64,000 nucleotides of DNA, taken from NCBI RefSeq assembly GCF_000298175.1, contig NZ_BAGZ01000005.1, positions 496,001 to 560,000 of the forward strand, in the 5' to 3' direction. Origin of the DNA: Austwickia chelonae NBRC 105200. GTDB lineage: Bacteria; Actinomycetota; Actinomycetes; Actinomycetales; Dermatophilaceae. Below the pieces are notes generated by a model. The model was not told the origin of the DNA, ran no database searches, and saw only the letters and a program-made list of their open reading frames with translations. The position numbers were made by a program, and so were the translations under genes. Shown here piece after piece: positions 48,183 through 55,871 of the stretch. Position 1 is the first letter of the stretch. Each line of letters opens with the position of its first letter.

Positions 48183-48290
48183 CTACTCAGATCGACGATG
48201 CCGACCCCGGTAGGTGCGACGCCTGATCAGCGCCTTCCCCCCGGCCGGATGGCGCAACCTCGGCACCGGACGCCTCGTCCTCGCCCCTGA
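48183..48290 (-). pseudogene. remnant of RHRRSE-type small protein, cassette A
   Basis: The minus frame ending LIRRRTYRGRHRRSE then TAG corresponds to LLELRRYKGRHRRSEWV of the frame at 49973-50155. The upstream part (HPAGGKA) has no acceptable start and no similarity to the other copy, so it is probably a fragment. Confidence 0.35.
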
Positions 48291-48524
48291 GCGGCTCCAT
48301 GCCAGCCGATAAGCACGTGCACGGAGATGCGAACAACAAAGGACCCCTCCCCCTCAATACTGAGGACGGTCAGAGCTTTTCACCGTTGGCGCCAAAAGGA
48401 GCACAAACCATGCAGCCATCCAAGCAATATTACATATTGCTCTCGCGCGTGCAAGGATTAGAGAATGCAACCTATTGCAAGAGTGGTCGCTCGCTATAAG
48501 TGCTACAGCCAAGGAGAATTCGCC

Positions 48525-48892
48525 ATAAAATTTTCCATCGCTAGCGTTATTGCAGTCACCCTCACTTTCGGACTGACTGGAGGATCTGCTCACGCCTCGG
48601 AGAACAGCTATCAGCCAGCGGGTGAGGTAAGGATTTTAGCACCTACGAGGCGATATCGTATTCAAAAAATTTCCCAATCCTTTCAACAAAGCCCACTGAG
48701 AAGATTCTCGCAGTGGAAGCTCTTGAACTGGAAAATTTTCAAGAAGCTCCAGGATGGTGGGGAGTTCGACCGAGCGGGGTAAAAGCCGGGGAGCTTTCTG
48801 GTCGAGTCGCTACGAGCCCGCGGGGTATTCCAACTCTCCAAATCACCCTAAATCACTGCCTAGTAGCAGAAGTAGGTCTATTCTGTTTTTAA
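48525..48892 (+). pseudogene. decayed secreted-protein gene with AUA in place of the start
   Basis: AAGGAG (48511-48516) is ideally placed 8 bases before ATA at 48525. From there the frame reads IKFSIASVIAVTLTFGLT then GGSAHA-SENSYQ, a textbook signal peptide with an AHA-S cleavage site. The frame ends at 48782. A different frame continues without stop to TAA 48890-48892 with convincing composition (AVEALELENFQEAPGWWGVR). Loss of ATG plus frameshift(s), possibly near the A-run at 48663-48668, suggests a pseudogene. Use of AUA as a start cannot be excluded, and an in-frame ATG at 48465 lacks a ribosome site. Confidence 0.45.
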
Positions 48893-48982
48893 CACATTAT
48901 GACCCCTTCTGCTAAATAGCTATCTATGTGAAGCTATACTAGCCAGCCATCACCTCTTGATCTACCATCGAGGAGAATGGTT

Positions 48983-49276
48983 ATGGAGGAAGACGAAACA
49001 CGGATAGACCCCGAGATCAAATGCCTATCAAATAGCTTCTTCTGCATTATATTTGTTGGAATCGTATATTTTTTTCATTGGCTTGAGCTCTTTTATTTAA
49101 GAGATCTCTCCGGAGTAGTGGCGGTGGTATTTTCCTGTGGGTCACTCGGGGCGCTCCTCAAGCTTCGCTTCTCACTATCGAGAGGTTATGTTTATGCAGC
49201 CATGATTGCAATCATGAATGGAATACTTTTGGTTGCAGCCGGCATTGTTGATGTTACACTTAGACTCATGGAGTAA
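48983..49276 (+). CDS. small three-span membrane protein
   Basis: 97 aa, with ATG 48983 chosen by AGGAG at 7-base spacing. A charged start (MEEDETRIDPEIK) leads to three hydrophobic helices: FFCIIFVGIVYFFHWL, VVAVVFSCGSLGALL and AMIAIMNGILLVAAGIV. AT-rich relative to the chromosome. No family recognised. It stands alone between the two cassettes. Confidence 0.55.
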   Translation: MEEDETRIDPEIKCLSNSFFCIIFVGIVYFFHWLELFYLRDLSGVVAVVFSCGSLGALLKLRFSLSRGYVYAAMIAIMNGILLVAAGIVDVTLRLME

Positions 49277-49453
49277 GAAGGGATCTTCGTAAGTTGCGAA
49301 GTCCCCACGCCGTTTATCTAGAAGACCTCGACTCGCTCTCCATGCTCAGAGGCTCGAGTTGAGTGTGACCGGACCGTGGTGAAGTGCCGCGGACCCAGCG
49401 AGGCTGACCCCGACACGGATCCTGCTTGTCGACAGCTCGTGAACCTGCCCCGC

Positions 49454-49552
49454 ACCGGGCCTGTCGAAGCTAGCCCCGTCCCTTCGGGGCATAGCAGAAA
49501 GGCCCGGCATCCACCGGGGCCCTTCTACTGTCTTCCCCTAGGCGCGTCCGCC
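49454..49552. repeat. cassette-end repeat, copy B
   Basis: Pairs with 47426-47525. It contains the hairpin GCCCCG/CGGGGC (49473-49478, 49485-49490) and probably terminates the minus-strand HTH gene that follows. Confidence 0.7.
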
Positions 49553-49774
49553 CTTCCGGTCCTCTCCGCTAGTCCAGTTCCCTCGGCCAGGTCGGGAGTC
49601 CATCCATTCACGAAGTGCGCCCTCGTCGTACATGGGGGTGCGCAAGTCAGGCCACGCGCTCTTGGGCGCCTGAAGCTCGATCCCGGCTTTTCGTAAGCGG
49701 CTGACCAGCCCGCGGAGGCTGGTGGGTTTCACGCCCACCAGCTCCGCAGCCTGCGCCGTGGTGAGGAGAGTCAC
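49538..49774 (-). CDS. small HTH DNA-binding protein, cassette B
   Basis: 78 aa. TTAQAAELVGVKPTSLRGLVSRLRKAGIELQAP is a helix-turn-helix of the excisionase/MerR-like type, then LRTPMYDEGALREWMDSRPGR. It overlaps the membrane-protein stop by 4 bases. The HTH is not obviously a close paralogue of the cassette A protein but occupies the same place, so cassettes share architecture more than sequence here. Confidence 0.6.
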   Translation of the reverse strand: MTLLTTAQAAELVGVKPTSLRGLVSRLRKAGIELQAPKSAWPDLRTPMYDEGALREWMDSRPGRGNWTSGEDRKGGRA

Positions 49775-49956
49775 CGGGCCGCTACCTCCAGTCGCTCGCT
49801 ACGGCAATACCATGCGTTGACCAGCGTCAGTCCCACGCTGACCGCCATCACTACCCCGAAGATCGCCCACAGCCAGATCGACAGTGGGGTCACGAACACG
49901 TGCAGCGCCGTGAAGAAAGCGACCGATACCGCGTCGTGGATCAGCTCTTTGACCAT
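49771..49956 (-). CDS. 61-aa membrane protein, cassette B
   Basis: MVKELIHDAVSVAFFTALHV then FVTPLSIWLWAIFGVVMAVSVGLTLV and a basic tail. Start ATG 49956 is chosen because GAAGGGA is six bases upstream and because the length then equals the cassette A copy. One clear membrane helix with a second hydrophobic region before it. Confidence 0.6.
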   Translation of the reverse strand: MVKELIHDAVSVAFFTALHVFVTPLSIWLWAIFGVVMAVSVGLTLVNAWYCRSERLEVAAR

Positions 49957-49972
49957 CTGCTTTCCCTTCATC

Positions 49973-50155
49973 TCACGAGGAGAAGGCCGGTAGGATTCCG
50001 AGTTGGTGGCTCCGGGAAACTACATCTTTCCCGGAGCCACTTACCCACTCAGATCGGCGATGTCGACCCTTGTAGCGACGAAGCTCTAAGAGCATTCGAC
50101 CGATCTTCAAGGCCGCCTCGCCAATGGCGATGACACCGCCGATCAGACCGATCAA
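49973..50155 (-). CDS. possible small protein reading through the cassette hairpin, copy B
   Basis: Low-confidence 60-aa frame from a TTG. IGLIGGVIAIGEAALKIGRM is hydrophobic/amphipathic, followed by the basic ELRRYKGRHRRSE also seen in copy A. Copy A has TAG right after RSE; here it is TGG, so the frame runs across the hairpin. Either the stop was lost or this is decaying. No convincing ribosome site. Confidence 0.3.
   Translation of the reverse strand: MIGLIGGVIAIGEAALKIGRMLLELRRYKGRHRRSEWVSGSGKDVVSRSHQLGILPAFSS
50006..50040 (-). terminator. 14-bp cassette hairpin, copy B
   Basis: Arms 50006-50019 and 50027-50040 are identical to those of copy A, with a different 7-base loop. Confidence 0.65.
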
Positions 50156-50244
50156 CTCGAGGGGGCCATCCGGCGCCTCCTCTCTTCAGTTCGCACCTTA
50201 ATAATACATCTCTACAGATGCATAGTAAAAGTCGAGAGGACACG

Positions 50245-50267
50245 AAAAAGCCCCCGATCTCTCGGGG
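50245..50267 (-). terminator. intrinsic terminator after the HicB-HTH gene
   Basis: On minus, a 6-bp GC stem (50252-50257 with 50262-50267) is followed two bases later by TTTTT (50249-50245), 20 bases past the stop at 50287. Confidence 0.65.
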
Positions 50268-50286
50268 CCCTTCGCTGTCGGCGCGC

Positions 50287-50661
50287 CTAGCGGACGAGCT
50301 GGGAGATTCGTCCGCGAGAGACGCCCATGACGGCGGCTGAATCGGTGACCGACAACCCCATGCTGCGCAGCTCGACAGCCACCTCCCGCGCCTGCGTGGC
50401 TGCGCGCTGGGTAGCCAGTGCGGCAAGCTCGGTTGCTTCTTGTGCGGCCTTGACCTGGGCCTCATATCCGCCGAGGTCGATCGCCAGATTCATGTCTGCC
50501 GTGCATGGCACGCCGGTCTCCAAGGTCACATAGTCGCGCACCTCGCGCACTACCGACTCTTGATCGAGAGTGCGGGACTGGGTGACTCCATATCCGTCGA
50601 TATGAAGTTCCCAGCCCCTCCTCCACCGCTTTGCGATGACGGAGAGGGTTGACTGGTTCAT
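50287..50661 (-). CDS. HicB-like domain plus HTH protein
   Basis: 124 aa. The N-terminal half (RWRRGWELHIDGYGVTQSRTLDQ...VRDYVTLETG) is HicB-like, a helical linker (QAAQEATELAALATQRAATQ type) follows, and the C-terminus LRSMGLSVTDSAAVMGVSRGRISQLV is a helix-turn-helix. ATG 50661 with AAAGGA at good spacing is preferred to 50670. Such proteins occur widely in actinobacteria, often without toxin. Likely DNA-binding regulator of the island. Confidence 0.6.
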   Translation of the reverse strand: MNQSTLSVIAKRWRRGWELHIDGYGVTQSRTLDQESVVREVRDYVTLETGVPCTADMNLAIDLGGYEAQVKAAQEATELAALATQRAATQAREVAVELRSMGLSVTDSAAVMGVSRGRISQLVR

Positions 50662-50699
50662 TTCATCCATCCTTTCAAGCGTTGGTCATTTCCTCGCGA

Positions 50700-51143
50700 T
50701 CACTTCGGCTTGTCTGCGGCAGGCTCGACCATCGCAAGGACGGCGCTTTCCGGGATAGCCCAGACGGTGCCAACCCGACTGGCCGGGACCTTCTTCTCTC
50801 CGATCATCTGCACGACACGCTGCCGGGACACCCCGAGCAGTTCTGCCGCTTCTGCCGCAGACAGCAACGGCGGGATCTCATCCCACCCCTCACGGCGGCA
50901 CCAGATGTTCTCTTCCAGCGCCGTCACCCCGATCGGGTCGCCATAGGGCGCCACCACGGACAGCGCGGTCGTGAGAGCCTGGCGCAAGGACCCGGCCGGG
51001 ATGTTCACGATCACGATGGGCCCGGTCCCGGGACGAGTGCTCATCGCGACCCCGTAGTCGACAAGCTCGTCCATGATCCTGTCGGCGTGCTCCTCTGCGG
51101 GCCACTCCCCGGCGAGCTCGACGTCGATGACGTAGACGTTCAT
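50700..51143 (-). CDS. two-domain protein: alpha/beta N-terminal domain plus excisionase-like HTH
   Basis: 147 aa. Residues 1-85 form a putative alpha/beta domain (MNVYVIDVELAGEWPAEEHA..., PGTGPIVIVNIPAGS, GVTALEENIW) and residues about 92-140 an HTH_17-like winged helix (LLSAAEAAELLGVSRQRVVQMIGEKKVPASRVGT). The N-terminal domain has a second, HTH-less copy at 51369. Family function is unknown; the HTH suggests DNA binding at one of the island promoters. Confidence 0.65.
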   Translation of the reverse strand: MNVYVIDVELAGEWPAEEHADRIMDELVDYGVAMSTRPGTGPIVIVNIPAGSLRQALTTALSVVAPYGDPIGVTALEENIWCRREGWDEIPPLLSAAEAAELLGVSRQRVVQMIGEKKVPASRVGTVWAIPESAVLAMVEPAADKPK

Positions 51144-51176
51144 TTCCGTTCCCCTGTCCGTGAGACTGTGAAGGAG

Positions 51177-51205
51177 AGCCCTGACCGGGGCATCCGGTCA
51201 GGGCT
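51177..51205. terminator. hairpin upstream of the two-domain gene
   Basis: 10-bp perfect arms AGCCCTGACC / GGTCAGGGCT (51177-51186, 51196-51205). It would end transcripts arriving on minus from the 51.2-51.4 kb stretch; TTT follows on plus. Confidence 0.5.
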
Positions 51206-51368
51206 TTCGCCTATCTCTTGGGTGGCCACACGAAGCCGTGTTTCCGCACCGCAGAGATGGAGTTGCGCCACGCTGGAGGTGCCGCCGAAGTTCGCCACGA
51301 CCCGGCCGTCCGCACGGACCACCACCCTGCCCAGCTTCCTAGTGACAAGAAAATAGGAACATGTTTCT

Positions 51369-51668
51369 TTACGATGAGCAAGTCAACTTGTGTGAGGGCG
51401 CGACTTCGAGATCGAGGCGCGCCTCCCAGGGGCTCAGCTCCAAGGCCGTTACTCCCATGACAGGGCTATATTCGCTGACCATCGACAACGCCGAGGTGAT
51501 CGCCTGCCCCGGCAGCTCTGCCGGGATGAACAGGGTCACGATCGGTCCGGTGCCAGGCATGATCCCCACGTCGGCATCGAAGTCGGACAGCTCGTCCATG
51601 AAGATGTCGGACTCGTCCGGGTCGGGAAACGCTCGATCGAGTTCGACTCCGACGACATATTTCGACAT
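51369..51668 (-). CDS. paralogue of the 50700-51143 N-terminal domain, HTH missing
   Basis: 99 aa. It shares PGTGPIV, FIPAELPGQAITSALSMVS and MGVTALE with the neighbour, plus the acidic MDELSDFD region, but ends at SHKLTCSS just where the HTH should begin. The 150 bases beyond (51214-51368) have short frames such as one starting at 51325, with no intact HTH. It is probably a truncated duplicate, and may act as a regulator without DNA binding or be inert. Confidence 0.5.
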   Translation of the reverse strand: MSKYVVGVELDRAFPDPDESDIFMDELSDFDADVGIMPGTGPIVTLFIPAELPGQAITSALSMVSEYSPVMGVTALELSPWEARLDLEVAPSHKLTCSS

Positions 51669-51788
51669 GTTCCTCATCCCCGTGTCCGTCATGGATGTGA
51701 AGAACTGCCCTCTAGGGTCCGACTGGCCCGGGGACTGATCCACAGGAGCCGTCAGGCTGAGCCTTGGGGGCTTACAACCCTTTCCCCC

Positions 51789-51820
51789 GCTGGAGGGCGT
51801 GGGAGCTGGAGGGCGTGGGA
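51789..51820. repeat. 16-bp tandem direct repeat, two copies
   Basis: GCTGGAGGGCGTGGGA occurs twice head to tail (51789-51804, 51805-51820). It lies about 90 bases from the tRNA-Asn 3' end. Confidence 0.8.
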
Positions 51821-51840
51821 TTTGCAGCCCGTCCCAGTCG

Positions 51841-51861
51841 AGTAACTGAGTCAGTAACTGA
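51841..51861. repeat. 9-bp direct repeat AGTAACTGA
   Basis: Two copies 12 bases apart (51841-51849 and 51853-51861), directly before the tRNA terminator. Their placement resembles recombinase or excisionase arm sites, but they could be chance. Confidence 0.5.
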
Positions 51862-51867
51862 ATAAAA

Positions 51868-51906
51868 ACCAGGCCCGTTATGCATGACATGCATAACGGG
51901 CCTGGT
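51868..51906 (-). terminator. terminator of tRNA-Asn
   Basis: A perfect 18-bp stem (51868-51885 with 51889-51906) and GAC loop, six bases beyond the tRNA 3' end, followed on minus by a T-run (51868-51861 complement). Confidence 0.85.
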
Positions 51907-51911
51907 AAGCG

Positions 51912-51987
51912 TGGCTCCCCCAATTGGACTCGAACCAATAACCCTTCGATTAACAGTCGAATGCTCTGCCAGTTGAGCTATGGGGGA
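51912..51987 (-). tRNA. tRNA-Asn (GTT)
   Basis: 76 bases including encoded CCA. The minus strand starts TCCCCCATAGCTCAACTGGC (acceptor and D arm), has anticodon GTT in CTGTTAATC, the T arm GGTTCGAGTCC, and ends GGGGGAGCCA. The acceptor stem pairs fully. The 3' end faces the accessory island (45.3-51.9 kb), as expected for integration into a tRNA gene. The same tRNA neighbours dnaG in other actinobacteria, so the tRNA site is ancestral. Confidence 0.97.
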
Positions 51988-52072
51988 TCGCAGCGATCAG
52001 GACTCTAGCAAAAGAATGCCTCCAGAGCGAAACCGGACGTCGACACCCGCCTCGAGCCTGCCCTGCCAGAAC

Positions 52073-52624
52073 TCACAAGCCGGCTTGTTCCCGCAGGTCA
52101 CACAGGAGAAGTTGGGCATACTCGGCAACCTCGGGATCATGAGAAGCCCTCCCCCTTTTCAAGGTCACCTGCTCGACCAAGGCCCCGGTCTCGAAATCCC
52201 GCCGCAGGGCGACCCTCCCCAGATCTGCCTCCCCCATCCGCACCGGAGCCATCACGTAGACGCTCGAGCGGACCCGGTCGTGCAGTACGGCAGGAAGCTG
52301 CACTCCGTCGTCCGCCAAGGTCCACATGACAGGGCGACTGCCGTCCGACCAGGTCACCGTCAACGTCTTCGTGCCCGGGTCCCAGGCCCCGGCGGCGACA
52401 TCGCGCCAAGGCCGCCTCCACGGCTGCCCTCGTCGCGCCGCGGCCACCGGATCGTCTCCTGCCGCTGTCGGAACATGATGCAGCGCATACAGCGATGCCA
52501 CCAGATAAGCGCCGGACGCCCCGTCACGCGACCAGGCCAACACCCGGTCCCCGGCGGGCAGTTCCACCTGCCCGGCCACGCACTCCGGCAGCCGATCCGC
52601 ACGCCCTCGCCCCGGCCACCTCAT
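52073..52624 (-). CDS. conserved actinobacterial hypothetical protein downstream of dnaG
   Basis: 183 aa with ATGA overlap to dnaG. The protein is soluble and beta-rich: RVLAWSRDGASGAYLVASLYALHHV, then WRDVAAGAWDPGTKTLTVTWSDG and HDRVRSSVYVMAPVRMGEADLGRVALRRDFETGALVEQVTLKRG. It is regularly found next to dnaG; function unknown. No signal or membrane segment. Confidence 0.75.
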   Translation of the reverse strand: MRWPGRGRADRLPECVAGQVELPAGDRVLAWSRDGASGAYLVASLYALHHVPTAAGDDPVAAARRGQPWRRPWRDVAAGAWDPGTKTLTVTWSDGSRPVMWTLADDGVQLPAVLHDRVRSSVYVMAPVRMGEADLGRVALRRDFETGALVEQVTLKRGRASHDPEVAEYAQLLLCDLREQAGL

Positions 52625-54555
52625 GAATATCTCTCCCGTAGTCGAGCCAATTCCTGCTGTCGACGAGTCAACTCGATCGCCTGGGCGCGAGCGCCCTCGG
52701 GGTCGGTGCTCTCCTGGCGGCGCAGGGCCACCGTGGCATCGTCGATCGCTCGCCGTAGCCCCAGTTCACGCATGCGGAAGACGATTTCGTCGACATATCT
52801 CTGGTCCGGTTCGCCCGAGCCTGGATCCCGTCGGGCGTGGATCTCCGCCACCGAGAGAGTGACGACGAGTTGGCGCGCCTCCGGGGGGCAGCCAGCTGCG
52901 AGACGGTCCACCCAGGCTGCCGCCGATTCCCTCTCCGCCGTGGCCAGCCCTGCCCGGGAGGCCGATTCGAAGATCACCCGGTGGGCGGGAGCCGCGAAGG
53001 AGCTCTCTTCGATCCTGGCGACCTCGTCGGCGGGCAACAGTCTCGGATACTGCAGGAGCAGCTGCAGGAACTGCGCGGCAAGGAAGACTGCGGGCAGGCT
53101 CATGTCCGGCGGGGGGATGGCGACCTCTGCTGCGGCGTCAGGCCCGGTAGGTCCGGAAGGGGGCTGCGGTGTGAGAGGGGCCGCGCCGGGAGGGATGCGT
53201 TCCCGTGTCCCGGCGGAGCGTTGCCGGTCGGCCCGGGCGACTTCCCTCGCGAGCTGCTCGATGTCGACACCGATCCGGCCGGAGACCGTGCGGACGTACT
53301 CGTGATGCAGAGAGCGGTCACGGATTCCGGCGATCACCGGCGCGACCGCTCTCATCCCTGCGACCCGGCCTTCGACAGTGCTCAGGTCGTGACGGGCCAG
53401 CACGGTACGGATGGCGAACTCGAACATCGGCACGGCATCCTCGATCAGCCCTCGTACTGCCAGTTCACCACCGCTCAGGCGTAACTCGCACGGGTCCTGG
53501 CCTGCGTCGGCGACGGCCACATAGCACTGGCTGGTCCACCGTTGGTCTTCGTCGAAAGCCCGCATCGCGGCTTTCTGCCCGGCCTCGTCACCGTCGAAGG
53601 TGAACACGGCCCGGGCGGGGACTCCCCCGGCTTCGTCGCGCATGATCCGCCGCAGCATCTTGATGTGATCGACGCCGAAGGAGGTGCCGCAGGTCGCCAC
53701 CGCGGTCTCCACGCCGGCGAGGTGGCAGGCCATCACATCGGTGTAGCCCTCGACGATGACAGCCGTGCGCTCCCGGGAGATGGCCTTCTTCGCCAGGTCC
53801 AGGCCGTACAACACAGAGGTCTTCTTGTAGATCGGCGTCTCCGAGGTGTTCAGGTATTTCGCCTGGATACGGTCGTCGTCGAAGAGTCTGCGGGCTCCGA
53901 AGCCGACCGTGTCACCGGTGATCTCCCGGATGGGCCACACCAGTCGTCCGCGGAAGCGGTCGTACAGTCCTCGGGAGCCACGCCCGACCAGGCCGGAGAG
54001 GACCAGCTCCTCCTCGGTGAAACCTTTTCCCCGCAGGTGCGCGACCAGGGCCTCACCCTGTCTGGGGGCGTAGCCGACTCCGAAGCGGGTGGCTGCTTGG
54101 GAGTCGAAATCGCGGCCACGGAGGAAATCTCGTCCGGTCCGGGCCTCCTTGCTGTTCAGCAGGGCCGCCGCGTAGAACTCCTCGGCCACCCGGTGGGCTT
54201 CCACCAGTCGGGTACGCCGACCGGGTGCTTCCTCCCGGGGGCGTTCGCCGTCCTCGTAGCGCAGGACGATCCCGCTCTTCTCGGCGAGCCGTTCCACCGC
54301 TTCCACGAAGGACAGGTGGTCGATCTTCTGCACGAAAGTGATGACATCGCCGCCTTCTCCGCATCCGAAGCAGTGCCAGGAGCCGACGGAGGGGCGCACG
54401 GTGAACGAGGGCGTCTTCTCGTCGTGGAAAGGGCACAGCCCCTTCAGGGAGCCGATCCCTGCGCGCCGCAGGGTGACGTACTCCCCGACGACCTCCTCGA
54501 GGTTCGCGCGTTCCTTGACGGCTTGGACGTCCTCGTCCTTGATGAGCCCAGCCAT
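52621..54555 (-). CDS. dnaG: DNA primase
   Basis: A 644-aa bacterial primase that lays RNA primers for replication. It has an N-terminal zinc ribbon (CPFHDEKTPSF...WHCFGCGEGGDVITF, about 41-72), the TOPRIM catalytic core with AVIVEGYTDVMACH and FTFDGDEAGQKAA, and a diverged C-terminal helicase-interaction region. Its last part (after residue 450) contains a Pro/Gly-rich linker before the helical domain. GGAGG-type site upstream of ATG 54555. It is downstream of dgt, the same arrangement as in mycobacteria. Confidence 0.97.
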   Translation of the reverse strand: MAGLIKDEDVQAVKERANLEEVVGEYVTLRRAGIGSLKGLCPFHDEKTPSFTVRPSVGSWHCFGCGEGGDVITFVQKIDHLSFVEAVERLAEKSGIVLRYEDGERPREEAPGRRTRLVEAHRVAEEFYAAALLNSKEARTGRDFLRGRDFDSQAATRFGVGYAPRQGEALVAHLRGKGFTEEELVLSGLVGRGSRGLYDRFRGRLVWPIREITGDTVGFGARRLFDDDRIQAKYLNTSETPIYKKTSVLYGLDLAKKAISRERTAVIVEGYTDVMACHLAGVETAVATCGTSFGVDHIKMLRRIMRDEAGGVPARAVFTFDGDEAGQKAAMRAFDEDQRWTSQCYVAVADAGQDPCELRLSGGELAVRGLIEDAVPMFEFAIRTVLARHDLSTVEGRVAGMRAVAPVIAGIRDRSLHHEYVRTVSGRIGVDIEQLAREVARADRQRSAGTRERIPPGAAPLTPQPPSGPTGPDAAAEVAIPPPDMSLPAVFLAAQFLQLLLQYPRLLPADEVARIEESSFAAPAHRVIFESASRAGLATAERESAAAWVDRLAAGCPPEARQLVVTLSVAEIHARRDPGSGEPDQRYVDEIVFRMRELGLRRAIDDATVALRRQESTDPEGARAQAIELTRRQQELARLRERYS

Positions 54556-54590
54556 CTCTCTCCCACCTCCCGTGCCGATGTGCGCCGAGT

Positions 54591-55871
54591 CTAGGCCTGT
54601 GCAGGTCGCCAGGCCTCGGCCAGGGCGGTTGCCCGCATGTCGGTCAACGACGCGATCTGGTCGATCACGACCCGTCGGCGTGCGGCCTCGTCCGGGGCTG
54701 CGTGGAAGTCGTCCCGGAAATCCGGGTCCAGACGTTCTTCCGGTGCGGAGGTGTACGCGGCATGGAGTTCTTCGATGATCGTGCGTTGTTCATCCATGAT
54801 CCGGTGTCTTTCCGGCGTGAGCATGACGAAGTGCACGGCCAACGCTTTGAGGACGATGCACTCGGCGCGGATCTCCCGGGGGATGACGAGATCGGCGTCA
54901 TAACGGACGTGTGGGCCGGGGCCGTGCACCTCGAGCGTGGCCTGTTCGACCTCGGCGACGAAATGCCCGATGAACCGACTGGTCATGTCTTTCAGCGCGG
55001 ACAGCGCACGTCGTGAGCCGTCGTAGGCCTGTGCCGGGACCGCTTCGGAGTCGCGAAGGCGGGCGGTGGCTGCGGCCAGGGTGTCCTCGTCGAGATCAGC
55101 GGCGTACCAGGAGCGGGCTGCCTGGTAGACCGGCTGCATCTCGTCGACCGAGGTGAGCACTCTCAGGTCGATCAACCCGGCGGCGACGCCGTCCTCGACG
55201 TCGTGGACCGAGTAGGCCACATCGTCCGACCAGTCCATCACCTGGGCTTCCAGGCAGCTTCGAGGTACGCCGTCCACACCACGGGGCGCGTCTCGTCGCA
55301 GCCAGGTGAAGACGGGCTCGTCGTCCTGGTAGACGCCGTACTTGCGTCCCCCCGTGGGATGGTGCCCTCGCGACCAGGGGTATTTGGTGGCGGCGTCCAG
55401 GCTGGCCCGGGTGAGGTTGAGGCCGGCTGATGTTCCGTCGGCGTGAAAACGTTTGGCCTCGAGACGGGTGAGCAGGCGAAGGGTCTGGGCGTTTCCTTCG
55501 AAACCCCCGATGTCCGCGCACAGGCCGTCGAGGATCTGTTCACCGTGATGGCCGAAGGGCGGGTGTCCCAGGTCGTGGGCGAGGCAGGCGGTGTCGACGA
55601 CATCGGCGGAACACCCCAGTACGGCGCCGAATTCTCTGCCGATCTGCGCGACTTCCAGGGAGTGGGTCAACCGGTTACGGATGAAGTCATCGGAGTCAGG
55701 CCGCATGACCTGGGTTTTCGCGCCGAGTCTGCGCAATGCCGCCGAGTGCACCAGACGAGCCCGATCCCGTGCGAAATCATCACGGTCTGAACGTTTCTGC
55801 GCAGGGTCCTCAGCCACCCAACGTTCGCGGTCTGCGGTGTCGTAGGTGTCGTGGAAGGTCACCTCATGCAC
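54591..55871 (-). CDS. dgt: deoxyguanosinetriphosphate triphosphohydrolase-like protein
   Basis: A 426-aa HD-domain dNTPase. Metal-binding residues are visible in FIRNRLTHSLEVAQIGREFG (His), ACLAHDLGHPPFGHHGEQIL (HD and H) and DDVAYSVHDVEDG (late Asp). It splits dNTPs to the nucleoside and triphosphate and may tune nucleotide pools. Length matches the actinobacterial group. The start may be MHEV at 55871 or GTG four codons in. Stop codon lies 36 bases before dnaG. Confidence 0.92.
   Translation of the reverse strand: MHEVTFHDTYDTADRERWVAEDPAQKRSDRDDFARDRARLVHSAALRRLGAKTQVMRPDSDDFIRNRLTHSLEVAQIGREFGAVLGCSADVVDTACLAHDLGHPPFGHHGEQILDGLCADIGGFEGNAQTLRLLTRLEAKRFHADGTSAGLNLTRASLDAATKYPWSRGHHPTGGRKYGVYQDDEPVFTWLRRDAPRGVDGVPRSCLEAQVMDWSDDVAYSVHDVEDGVAAGLIDLRVLTSVDEMQPVYQAARSWYAADLDEDTLAAATARLRDSEAVPAQAYDGSRRALSALKDMTSRFIGHFVAEVEQATLEVHGPGPHVRYDADLVIPREIRAECIVLKALAVHFVMLTPERHRIMDEQRTIIEELHAAYTSAPEERLDPDFRDDFHAAPDEAARRRVVIDQIASLTDMRATALAEAWRPAQA

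Noticed and set aside
45300-51911. Search for CRISPR arrays and transposases in the island
   Set aside because: No regularly spaced repeats and no transposase or integrase motifs were seen; repeats present are hairpins and cassette duplications.
45300-51987. Duplicate of the tRNA-Asn 3' end as second att site
   Set aside because: I did not find a convincing copy of the tRNA end by eye, so the outer border remains undefined.
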